The notes under the pieces: model-generated
Seen by the model: the letters and a program-made list of their open reading frames with translations, nothing else
Database searches by the model: none
What the model was told of the DNA's origin: nothing
Assembly: GCA_024114885.1 (NCBI GenBank)
Contig: CP099421.1
Coordinates: forward strand, 2,232,001-2,296,000
DNA: 64,000 nucleotides
DNA from: Septoria linicola
Taxonomy: Eukaryota > Ascomycota > Dothideomycetes > Mycosphaerellales > Mycosphaerellaceae
Reading direction: 5' to 3'
Position numbers and translations under genes: made by a program
In this document: positions 19,755 through 29,151 of the stretch, piece by piece
Layout of the letters: every line of letters starts with the position of its first letter
How positions within the stretch are numbered: the stretch's first letter is position 1

Positions 19755-21257
19755 ATGGCACGAGACAATTACATCGAGCTAGGCGACAGGAAAGCCTCCA
19801 AAGCCATGACCGGCAGCTCATCCAAACCGGCTGCGACGCGTCCGGACGCAGACCAACGCTATTTTGATTCACCGCGCGACACAAAGGCTGCAACAACTCT
19901 CACAGATTCGCAGCTTGAAGTCACAGCAAATCGTAGCCCTCTTCGCGAAGAAATCGCGCAACAGCTAGATTCGCCAGCTTATCGGGTCTACAAAAGACGC
20001 TTCCTAGGTCTTGCGCAGCTGGTTCTGCTCAACATTATTGTCAGCTGGGACTGGCTTACCTTTGCAGCAGTGTCCGACACGTCTGCTGAGTACTTTCGAG
20101 TTAGCAACAGCGCGATCAATTGGCTGTCAACAGGCTTTCTCTTTGCTTTTGTCGTTGCAGCACCAGCGACCATCTGGGTACTGAACCACCATGGGCCTAA
20201 GGTCTCGATTCTCGTGGCCTCTGCGCTCGTACTGGCTGGAAACTGGATTCGATATGCTGGCACACGCGCTAATCACGGCTACTTTGGTGTGGTCATGTTC
20301 GGGCAGATCTTGATTGGACTCGCTCAGCCATTTGTGCTGGCGGCTCCAACACGTTACAGCAACATGTGGTTCAGTGATGAGGGCCGAGTTGCAGCTACAG
20401 CTGTAGCTTCACTGGCGAACCCCTTCGGAGGAGCTTTAGGGCAGCTTATCGGTCCGTTCTGGGCCACGAGCACTTCTGGCATACCTAGTATGGTGCTGTA
20501 CACGTCGATACTATCGACAGTGGCTACCATCCCAGCACTGTTCACTCCAGCTCGGCCATCTAGTCCTCCTTCTGCAGTAGGAGCTGCTGAGAAGCTCGAT
20601 CTCAAACAGGCATTTCAGGAACTACCTAAGAATGGCTCGTTCTTTCTGCTCCTGCTCCCCTTCTCTGTCTACGTGGGCTTCTTCAATGCAACCTCCAGTT
20701 TGATCAACCAGATCTTCGAACCTTACGGCTTCTCGGAAGACGATGCCGGCATAGCAGGCGCAATTTTGATCGTGGTCGGCCTCATTGCGTCTGCCATTGT
20801 CTCGCCTGTGATAGATCGAACTAAAGCATATCTACTAACGATCAAGATTCTGGTGCCTCTCATAGCTATCTCCTATACGATCTTGATCTTCATGCCACAG
20901 ACAAGGAACCTGGGCGGACCGTACGTGGTGTGTGCATTACTCGGTGCGACCTCGTTCAGCCTACTTCCTGCAGCACTCGAGCTGCTATCGATTGTCACTT
21001 TTCCGGTCTCGCCAGAAGTGTCCAGCGTCATCGCATGGACTGGCGGCCAAATCTTGGGCGCAGTGTTCATCATCATCATGGACGCTCTGAGGGGCGGTTG
21101 GGCTGGCGAACCATTTGATTCGATGATACCACCGCTCATATTCCAAGCTGTAATTGCATGGGCTGCTGTGCCATTTCCACTACTTCTGGGCGTATGGAAG
21201 TTCAAGAAAATCATCATCAGTCACGATGCGCCGATGCAATCAGCGATGCGACCCTGA
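19755..21257 (+). CDS. MFS transporter, FLVCR/DIRC2-like
   Basis: Intronless, 500 residues. A hydrophilic N-terminus of about 75 residues is followed by twelve hydrophobic segments. Family marks are YRVYKRRFLGLAQLVLLNI before helix 1, WLSTGFLFAFV, NWIRYAGT, FGQILIGLAQPFVLAAPTRYSNMWF and ANPFGGALGQLIGPFW, which match fungal members of the FLVCR family. Human relatives export haem or carry choline or other small molecules, and the fungal substrate is unknown. Location is plasma membrane or vacuole. No cluster partner is evident. Confidence 0.85.
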   Translation: MARDNYIELGDRKASKAMTGSSSKPAATRPDADQRYFDSPRDTKAATTLTDSQLEVTANRSPLREEIAQQLDSPAYRVYKRRFLGLAQLVLLNIIVSWDWLTFAAVSDTSAEYFRVSNSAINWLSTGFLFAFVVAAPATIWVLNHHGPKVSILVASALVLAGNWIRYAGTRANHGYFGVVMFGQILIGLAQPFVLAAPTRYSNMWFSDEGRVAATAVASLANPFGGALGQLIGPFWATSTSGIPSMVLYTSILSTVATIPALFTPARPSSPPSAVGAAEKLDLKQAFQELPKNGSFFLLLLPFSVYVGFFNATSSLINQIFEPYGFSEDDAGIAGAILIVVGLIASAIVSPVIDRTKAYLLTIKILVPLIAISYTILIFMPQTRNLGGPYVVCALLGATSFSLLPAALELLSIVTFPVSPEVSSVIAWTGGQILGAVFIIIMDALRGGWAGEPFDSMIPPLIFQAVIAWAAVPFPLLLGVWKFKKIIISHDAPMQSAMRP

Positions 21258-21484
21258 TATCGCGCTATGCCGACTTCGCAGCCACCGCCGCTGGCAGCTC
21301 TTTGGCTGCGATGCCATGACAAAGAACCATGCGGACAATGTATCATGTCGGCTTTGTATGCTCTCAGGGTTGCTGCATCCGGCGATTTCGACTCTCTGTA
21401 GTGCCTTTGTTTGGTCTGCGCTCTTGATCTCAATGCTGCTCCAATGCAGATCATCGACATTTCCGACCTGTGAGATCAGTAGCT

Positions 21485-22495
21485 ATGGCGAACAAGAAGT
21501 CTGCAAGCACAAATAAGCATAAGCCGACGTCGCTCGGCAGGAGTGTCATTTTCGGAGAGGAGAGGAACGGATCAACTAGAATTACGAGACCAGGTACTTC
21601 TCCAACATCACCTCCCCACAAGCAATACCCTATCACGAGTCCTGTCCGAAATACATGGCTCCGGCCTGGCTCCACCGCGGCGCCAAAGAAGCCTAGCACA
21701 GAGGCAAGTGAACTATGTCAAGAGCATCACGGCTTCCCAAACGTCGACCTACCCACCTTCGACGACTCGTTTGTCGCTGCAGACATGGCCTCTAGCGACG
21801 ATCATTTCGAGAAATTAGACTTGCTCAATAGTCTGAACTCAGCATTGGTCGTCACAATCATGCGGCGATGGAATGGTGACATCGAATTCCGGGATGGGGC
21901 GTCTTGGCACAAGCTGCCCGACAATGCTGAGAAACGAGTCCAAACTGATGGCTCGGCTGTCCTGTCATCCCCGACAGCAGGCTTCAAGACCCTGCCAGCG
22001 CTACTACAGAATGGCAACCTCGTTCCGAACGGCGACGGTTTCATCTTTAGGGACACCAAGGGCTGGGTGCGTGCGATCAGGGAGGGCACTTGTGCGGGCG
22101 AATTGATAGAGAAATGGGTCTACCTTGGCGAGGAATGTAAGACGCCGATTGAGAAACTCTTGAAACTCGGAGGTGATGCTTCTGGTGATGACAGCAAGCC
22201 GATCAAATGCACAAACACCGAGCCGAAGAAACCGCTCATGAACTGTCTGCGACCCAGCCGTCCTTCTCGCATTGGCAAGACATCGACGGCTGCTCCCAAA
22301 ATCGCGAAGTCGACTAGCAAGAAGGCGAAGAAGAATCGCAAAGCGCGGGAGAAGAAGGCGCGCGTGAAGCGAAATATTGGCAAGCGTGAGAAGGTGCCGT
22401 ACATTCCAGAGCATGCACTTGAGGAGAAGACTTTGACGAGAAGTCGGGCAAAGTCGCATCATGTGCATGCAAAGGAGTTTTATGCGCTGCTCTGA
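21485..22495 (+). CDS. Hypothetical protein with Lys-rich C-terminus, 336 aa
   Basis: Intronless frame. 21485 is the first ATG in frame. The N-terminal 90 residues are Ser/Thr/Pro-rich. The middle (residues about 100-225) looks folded, with FEKLDLLNSLNSALVVTIM, RRWNGDIEFRDGASWHKLP and LIEKWVYLGEECKTPIEKLL. The last 90 residues are strongly basic (KKAKKNRKAREKKARVKR), suggesting a nucleolar or nucleic-acid-binding role. I do not recognise the family. Sustained non-random composition supports a real gene. It starts 227 bp after the transporter on the same strand. Confidence 0.62.
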   Translation: MANKKSASTNKHKPTSLGRSVIFGEERNGSTRITRPGTSPTSPPHKQYPITSPVRNTWLRPGSTAAPKKPSTEASELCQEHHGFPNVDLPTFDDSFVAADMASSDDHFEKLDLLNSLNSALVVTIMRRWNGDIEFRDGASWHKLPDNAEKRVQTDGSAVLSSPTAGFKTLPALLQNGNLVPNGDGFIFRDTKGWVRAIREGTCAGELIEKWVYLGEECKTPIEKLLKLGGDASGDDSKPIKCTNTEPKKPLMNCLRPSRPSRIGKTSTAAPKIAKSTSKKAKKNRKAREKKARVKRNIGKREKVPYIPEHALEEKTLTRSRAKSHHVHAKEFYALL

Positions 22496-22619
22496 GACGT
22501 GGAGCGACTGAATGTGCTTCCATTCTTGTTGTCTTCTATACTTACAAAGCCGTTCTAGGTGTAAACATGCATCTACAGCACATTCATCTATGTTCATCCT
22601 CCAAATCATTATTAACAGC

Positions 22620-24019
22620 TCATGGCTGATTCTGATTACTAGCGACCAGTCTCATCCAAGCGTCATACTCCGCCTGATCTTCCCCTGCCTCAAATGCCTC
22701 TATATTGTCCTCTTCGCAGTAGTAAACAATTCCATATTTATCGTCGAGGTAGACATAGGGCCATAAACGCAGGTTTGGATTCTCCAAGACTTGTTTGCGA
22801 ATGAGCTTCACATTTTCAGGCTCATCGTCACTTGGCACAAACGGTGTATTCCCTTGATGAAATTGTTCGTCCTGGGTAAGTGGTACCCTCTCATTGGTCA
22901 CAGTGAACGTGTCAAGCATCGGGTGGCACTCGCGAAGAGCGCCGAAGAAGCTGGTCCAGCTGTACCGTCCTGAATCTGAGTATGTGGAAGCTGCATATGT
23001 TAGCACAGCACATCCTTTGCTATCCTGGGGAGTGACGTACTCGCGAGACAGTTTTTGAGGCTCAGTGAAGCCAAAGTCTTACTGTGACTCCTTACAAAAT
23101 TGACCAGGGCTGGCTCCACGAAGAAGTTTTCCAACTCCAGGCACATCAATTTCGGCATGTCTGACGGCCTGATAGGAGTGGGCAGATGATGGTTGCCGCC
23201 GTTCATTCCCATTGGGTTCCCGGGATCAGCAATGAGTGTAAGCTTGGTCAGACGCTGGAGATGCGTGAAGAAGAGGTCATTCAGGTCTTCGCAAAAGTCC
23301 AAGTATCCAGGCACGGCGTTCGAATGGGAATCTTCGGAACTTCCCCATAGGCTGAAATGGAGATCTTCAACATTGCCGAGAAAGCCCTGCCACTCCGCTG
23401 AGTAGAAGGTAGAGCAAGCCCGAGGAACCACTTTCGAGAGTTCCAGTTTCTTCACGCCTTTCCTGCTCGCAAGAGCCTGATATGTTTCGTTGATGATCCT
23501 GCGCCACAGAAGAGACTGTTCTCGCTCCGACACATCATCCTGGGTTTCATGGTCTTCGTGTATGTGAATACCCCCCAGATCATGATCATCACCCCAGTCT
23601 TCTCCTTCGAAATCGTCAGCAGGCATGAACTTCAGCCGCACCTCAGAGATATCTCGGAGTAACTGTCCGCTCAAGAGATCGCGAGCCAACGTCGTCAATC
23701 TATGCTGGGGTCCAGATTCGCGATCTGAATCTTCGGACTCGTTGCCGACATTGTACAAGCTATCGTCGTCTCCCTCGCCAGGAGAGAGATGGAGCTCGAA
23801 CGCGAGCATTTCAGCCTCGCGACCATACTTTTCGATTACACATCTGATGTCGGCCTCATCTTCTTCCTGATTGGTAGCTCGCAAGCACTTGAAAAGCAAT
23901 GGCTGCAGGAATTTGTGTAGTTGTGAATTGGTCAAGCTTGCTGTCTTGATGGAGTGGAATGGGAGGTGCTCAGTGATGCGAAGCAGTAGTTCTGCAGGTA
24001 GGTCGAGAATCGAAGACAT
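22620..24019 (-). CDS. F-box protein with LRR-like body
   Basis: Exons 24019-23041 and 22990-22620, with a 50-nt phase-1 intron (GTACGT...TATGCAG, branch point GCTAAC), give 449 residues. The N-terminus LDLPAELLLRITEHLPFHSI is a clear F-box and would bind Skp1 in an SCF ubiquitin ligase. Asp/Glu-rich stretches follow (GEGDDDSLYNVGNESEDSD). Leucine-rich elements appear later (VKKLELSKV, VEDLHFSLW, LTKLTLIAD, LMCLELENF, LASLSLKNC), and these could form the substrate-binding surface. The C-terminal part, encoded by the second exon, is unfamiliar. The substrate is unknown. It is transcribed divergently from the Zn2Cys6 gene. Confidence 0.8.
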
Positions 24020-24490
24020 GGTGCAGTGAAGATGAAAGTGTGTTGTTGGGTCGAGGGGAGAGGATATGGAAGAGAGTTATGTTTATACAAGTTGGTATGG
24101 AAGGCGTTCTCGCCTCAACGGCTATGGCTGTAGGCTGCCATGGCATGTGGCGAGCAGCGACCTTAATCAGACGAGTCGGCCCTGTCATAGATGTGTGATG
24201 TATGCAAGTTGGCTATCCTCATCGTTACTGCCTGAGGTTATGTTGATCGAACTCGTGGGCAGAAGACGAAGAGTCTTGAGTGTGGAAGTCGAGATGAGAC
24301 AATTTAGCAGCAGCTAGAGTGTCCACTAGTTAGAATCGGTGATAAGTCCGGCCGATAAATCAGGCCCTCCTTCTGAAGGGGTGTCTGTAACAGACACAGA
24401 CGCGTAGTGTTGCGAGACATCAACAGCAGTCAGTATCACACGCGAAATCGCTAGAGGGTGCAATTCATTGATGCGGGCAATGCGACTACG
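24020..24490. other. Divergent promoter region, F-box / Zn2Cys6 genes
   Basis: 471 bp between two start codons. No recognisable gene or strong promoter element. Confidence 0.45.
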
Positions 24491-26419
24491 ATGTCGCGCA
24501 TGTCATTTGGGAGTCGCGCAGGCGACGTGACAGACTATGGCGGCGGAGGAGGGCAGGCGACGTTTATGGGCCCGCGACAGGCACGCGTTACCGGACCGTA
24601 TGATTCCCTCGAAGCTCTCATCGAAGCCCTTGCAGACGAGTTCAAAGCCGCTGAGGAAAGCACGCTGCCCGTGTGTACCACCATCGAGCTCTGTCTGGGC
24701 CTCAATGCTGTACTTCCGCTCGTTCGTCCCAGTATAGGTCCCTACGCGGGAGGAGGTGATCATGACCTGCCCTTCGAGTTCAAAAATGGCCTCTACGAAA
24801 TCGAGACTGGCGACGATGACGATTCTGAGCAGAGACACCCTCGTGCTCCGTGTAGCGCCATCATCAACGTCGTCGACCCCAAAGCCAAGCAGATTGTGCA
24901 ACGTGCAGCCTCGCGTGGGGTCATTGCCGCCATAGAAGCACTCGATGGCTTCCGGTACAGCTTCAACAATGCGTGGACTGCAAAGGACGAGGAAGGCGCG
25001 AGATTCTCCTTCATCTGTCAGGACAGCATGCAGAATAAAGACAGACACGCCAATGGCTACACTAGAATCCTCAAGCATTTGAAGGACCCGACGGGCGCAG
25101 AGCGAGGTCCGCGCAAGCCCACGTATGATTGCAAGGGAAGTGTGAGTGTCAAGTTCAGCGCATCGAGGCAGAGGTGCGATGTGTACTACAGGCACAACGC
25201 TATTCATGATACTGTCGCTGCGAGAAAGCCAGCCCCCCGTGCGACGTCTGGTGTGAAACGGACATCCAGTTCGTGGATCAAATTATCCAATTCCGGGGCT
25301 GCCGTTACCTCAAACTTCATTCCTCGAGGCGAGGAGGATACAGGAGGCCTGTCAGCCATGCTACAAGCTGAAAGCGCCAAGTCAAAGTCGCCTGTAATCG
25401 ATTCGTCGCCATCAGTACGTCCACGACCACCCAGCTCAAATATAGGCAGACCGCTCAAGCGTAAGCGTGAGGACATCGACCGCCCTGCGCCAGTACCGCG
25501 ACAGTCCAATCAGCCATTATCTTTAGCAGATCTGCTGCGACAAAGTGAGACTGCGAGAGCCCCACCGCCGTCGAGTGACACTCGCAACACAAAGACGACT
25601 CCAGGAGCTGCTGCTGTTGCATATGACTTGCCACCATGGCAGACCCCACCGCCGCCGCTCAATCGACCGGCTAACGGGCTACCATATCAACTGCCATACC
25701 AACCACAAGCTCCGAAAGTGCCTGTCACAGCACTGACTTCTGGAGGTCCTACCACACCAATGCCGACGAGCAATCCACCTGTTCCCCCAAAGAATCTTCA
25801 GCATTTCCGGGCGACCAGCGCTCAGAAGCCAGGCCCAGGCTTATTTACAACGATGAAAGTGGTTGAGAAGCCTCCACTGCGCTGGTCGCAGCCATCATAT
25901 CAGACACCTCCGAGCACAACACAATTCATCACGCACTCGAGGCCTCGATCGGTGCTGGCCTGCACGAACTGTAGACTGGCAAAGAGGCGCTGTGATGAAG
26001 GGCGACCTGCATGTGCTGCGTGTTCCAAGACCGCCAGGACAGACTGTCGCTATGAGACGCCCGCCCATTTGCAGAAGCAGTCGGCAAGTAATCATGGACA
26101 ACAGCCCCAACAGAACGATACTACTATGCCAAAACAGACTGAAGCGACGAGTGCACAGCAACCCGACCCTACTACAACGAATGCCGACACGACTTCCCAA
26201 CAGCTGCAGACACCAGCCATTTGGTCACAAAACGCGCCCTCCTCCGGCCAGCAAACGCGACAGAACTGGTCGGAGACGCCATTACAGCAGCCGTCGCAGA
26301 CTGCGTGGGGTACTGGTAGCTCTATGCAGCAGCAATCGCTGTCGAATTGGTCGCAAGACCCAAGCAGTATCTCATCATGGCCCGAAATGTCGACGAAGAG
26401 CACAAATGCGCAGCAGTGA
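24491..26419 (+). CDS. FAR1/WRKY-GCM1-like domain plus Zn2Cys6 cluster, putative transcription factor
   Basis: Intronless, 642 residues from the first in-frame ATG (24491). Residues about 153-242 form a compact domain: FRYSFNNAW, Cys176 (FICQDS), KDRHANG, Cys214 (YDCKGSVSVKF) and His235/His239 (RHNAIH). The C...C...HxxxH layout resembles the zinc-binding FAR1/FLYWCH/WRKY-GCM1 fold of MULE transposases and their domesticated derivatives. A long Ser/Pro/Arg-rich linker follows. A perfect fungal Zn2Cys6 cluster lies at C491, C494, C501, C508, C511 and C518. The tail is Gln/Asn/Ser/Thr-rich (prion-like, possible activation domain). Zn2Cys6 clusters usually sit at the N-terminus, so the central position and the second DNA-binding-like domain are unusual. 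Nuclear regulator by inference; target unknown. Confidence 0.82.
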   Translation: MSRMSFGSRAGDVTDYGGGGGQATFMGPRQARVTGPYDSLEALIEALADEFKAAEESTLPVCTTIELCLGLNAVLPLVRPSIGPYAGGGDHDLPFEFKNGLYEIETGDDDDSEQRHPRAPCSAIINVVDPKAKQIVQRAASRGVIAAIEALDGFRYSFNNAWTAKDEEGARFSFICQDSMQNKDRHANGYTRILKHLKDPTGAERGPRKPTYDCKGSVSVKFSASRQRCDVYYRHNAIHDTVAARKPAPRATSGVKRTSSSWIKLSNSGAAVTSNFIPRGEEDTGGLSAMLQAESAKSKSPVIDSSPSVRPRPPSSNIGRPLKRKREDIDRPAPVPRQSNQPLSLADLLRQSETARAPPPSSDTRNTKTTPGAAAVAYDLPPWQTPPPPLNRPANGLPYQLPYQPQAPKVPVTALTSGGPTTPMPTSNPPVPPKNLQHFRATSAQKPGPGLFTTMKVVEKPPLRWSQPSYQTPPSTTQFITHSRPRSVLACTNCRLAKRRCDEGRPACAACSKTARTDCRYETPAHLQKQSASNHGQQPQQNDTTMPKQTEATSAQQPDPTTTNADTTSQQLQTPAIWSQNAPSSGQQTRQNWSETPLQQPSQTAWGTGSSMQQQSLSNWSQDPSSISSWPEMSTKSTNAQQ

Positions 26420-27193
26420 CCCTCGCAGAACCCATCCCCACTTCCGACATGGGGCAACCTTTCCGCCTCTTCAAGTAATGCGAAAGAGCATAGTCCTGAT
26501 CCGTGGTACCCGAAGAGGTGAAGTGACGCCGAGTAGAAGTGATTATCGGTCTGAGCTACGGACACGGCGCGACCATCGCACGGGGACAGAGATTCGGCAT
26601 CCTCGGCGGTCGTCTGCAGGGTATCTGCACGCCATCATGACCCAGAGATTGATCATACGTCAGCGAAAGACACAATGTATGCTCCAAATAGCAGCCGACA
26701 GTTTCGACCACTGAATGTGCGCAGGGGCCTAAGCTCTGACTCGTGTGCCTGGACAAGAGTAGCTGGACTCGGCGCTCTACCGTGTTGTCACAATCGTAGC
26801 ATACCAATTCATGTAAGCGCTGTCCTCCCTGCCAAACGCTATACGCGCACGCCGCGCAAGCTATCATAGCGGACGCCTGTTCCTGCCAAACAATAAAGCA
26901 GACGTGCCTGTGATCCGAAACTCCGCAATTGTGTGGTGCTCCATTGCCTGAAGTGGACATTGTCCAATCAGCTGAGTGCTTATTGATTTTACGCACGACG
27001 ACGTCGACTCAGTGGGAACATGGGAAAAGAGGTACCAAGCATCACTGTACCAAATCTGCCGATTGCTGAGGCTCCACTGGCTGAACAGCGCATATAGACC
27101 AGCCGTGTTCCTCAAACACTCTCCTGTCTTCTTCTCACACTCCCTCTACAGTCCCTCATTTGCACATACACGTCACAGTACTTGGCACTCATC
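26420..27193. other. Intergenic, upstream of the secreted-protein gene
   Basis: 774 bp. Frames on both strands (for example 26556-26996 reverse) are cysteine-rich by chance and unrecognised. A CATATAG word near 27091 could be the TATA-like element of the next gene. Confidence 0.4.
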
Positions 27194-28029
27194 ATGAAGA
27201 TCTCTATTCTCGCACTTGCCGGTCTGGTGGCCGCCACTCCAGTCGTCGACGTGGAGAAGCGCGCTCACAGCCATCACCACGTCAAGGTCCAACGCTATGC
27301 AGTTCCAGACTGTGTGCCAGAGTCACACATCAAGAAGGACATGGAAGTCGAGCAGGGACAATGCGTGAACTTTCTCGGCAAGGAGCCAGGCTTCATCAGC
27401 TTTAGGGCCAAGATCACCTACAACCTCAAGGGAAAGCTTGGCAAGTCAGAGGAGTGTCGCCTCTATGCTTACAGCGAGAAGGACTGCAAGGGCAAGAAGC
27501 AGGTGTAAGTTGCCGACATGACCTCCGTCCTCCAATGACCACGACTGACAGTCCATCTAGCATGGACGACATGCACAAGTACAACGGCCAATGCCAGAAT
27601 CAAGATAAGCTTTTCGGCCGCTCCATCTATCTCAAGTGCATGAAGACGTCCGACCTCGATGCCGCGGACGACTTCGATGTCGACGAGCCAAAGCAGGGCG
27701 GCATCCCAGGCTCTCAGGCCACTGCTACCAAAAAGGCCGACGATGGCAAGACCACCATCCACGTCAACAAGCCGACGTCGACCGCAAAGGGCAAGGTCAC
27801 CGTGGTCGGAACGGCAGTCGCTGGGAAAGAGACTGCAGTCGTTGTCAAGACTCAGACCGTCAAAGGCGCTCACACAACCAAGAGCAGTATGACGCGGATC
27901 ACCCTAGGCTCGCCTACTGGCAACACCAAAACTATGAAGTGGAAGACGATGACTACCATGGTGGACTTGCCTCGTACTGGAAAGGCCAAGGCTACTGCTA
28001 CCGCTACTGTTACTGCCAAGATTGACTAG
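27194..28029 (+). CDS. Small secreted protein with six cysteines, effector-like
   Basis: Exons 27194-27504 and 27561-28029 (56-nt intron GTAAGT...ATCTAG) give 259 residues. The start MKISILALAGLVAATP is a good signal peptide. A Kex2-type Lys-Arg follows at 22-23, then a His-rich patch (HSHHH). The first half holds six cysteines in DCVP, QCVNF, ECRLY, DCKGK, QCQNQ and KCMK contexts, enough for three disulphides. The second half is Thr/Lys/Val-rich and low-complexity (TTKSSMTRIT, KATATATVTAKID), possibly O-glycosylated or wall-bound. No family is recognised. Secretion is well supported; a role in host or environment interaction is only inference. Confidence 0.75.
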
Positions 28030-29151
28030 ATGACCATTAAAGGTGGGTAACGCCGCAGCCTCAATCTCCATCACTTGCTAATGCCCTTCCAGCTCGTGTT
28101 GCAGCACACACACAATATCAAGACCTCGATCCGGCCCTTGATCAGAGCGTACACCGTTCGACTACTGCCCACTACTGCCCAAGTATACAGAATCTGGGAA
28201 ACAGGCGCTTGCAGTGTTACGGAGACCACAGCTTGCGTCAGATAAACCACATGTAGCCTATAGATCTTAATGTTTGTTTTGGCGACTGCTTTGCCTTGAT
28301 CCAAACACAAATACCCTCACTGTAGAGAGCATTGTTCCCTCGACGACTTGATTGTACATGATATGCAACAGCGTATCATCCCCACAAGTTCGACAGAAAT
28401 GTTGCTCAGATATATCGTCTCCGCGTGGTACCGCAACAGCAGACTTTATTGGCTCCACATTACAGACCACTCTCTAAGTACTTCGGTTCATACTCACCAA
28501 TAATCCATTGTCTAAGCAAGCCCCTCGGAGTCGATCGGTCATTCACATTTGTACACACCAACCAGCCGCAAGCATCCGAGATGGCAGTAGTGAACTCACC
28601 ATACATTCACGCGTATCGAGCACTCCGTCACATGCGAGCCCTGCCATTCCTATACGTGACTCTTTCAACTAAGCCTTGTTCAGGCTCACAATCAACATTC
28701 ACCACCAACATTGACCACACATGACAACAATCTGAAGTCACGAGGCCCCTGCCTTGTATAGGTGAATGCTTGGGGAACGTCGAGGACAAAAAGCCCCTTC
28801 CCCTACTTCGTGTGCTTCTTCTTTTCTTTCTCCTACAACGAGGCATGTCTGGTGACTTCGCGTTGTACTACACCACTGGACTCGATGTATGCGCGCCATT
28901 ATTGTCAGTTGGTCTTATTCGAGACTACTGCAGAGATGGATGCCATATTGCGCAGTTGGGGAAGTGGATAGTTGGGAGGAAAGACGCACCGCATGGATAG
29001 TGTTGAGCGTTTGAGAGTGTAGAATCATACACGTCGTTACTGAGATAGAACGTGTCGGATAGAACGCGTTGAAGGCTGCAAAATGGCCCGTATGCACTAG
29101 GCAGTCAATTGGGACCATATGTGAGCTATATTGCGCTTGCATAGATGAGCG
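28030..29151. other. Tail-to-tail intergenic region, no gene seen
   Basis: 1.1 kb between convergent genes. Only short frames of chance composition, no RNA gene or repeat recognised. Confidence 0.45.

Noticed and set aside
25863..26714. Plus-strand frame of 283 codons rich in Arg/His
   Set aside because: Overlaps the Zn2Cys6 gene in another frame; composition is the frame-shifted shadow of Gln/Pro/Thr-rich coding sequence.
26556..26996. Reverse frame of 146 codons with many cysteines
   Set aside because: No recognisable motif, no splice signals, and it overlaps promoter-like DNA; the cysteines look like chance.
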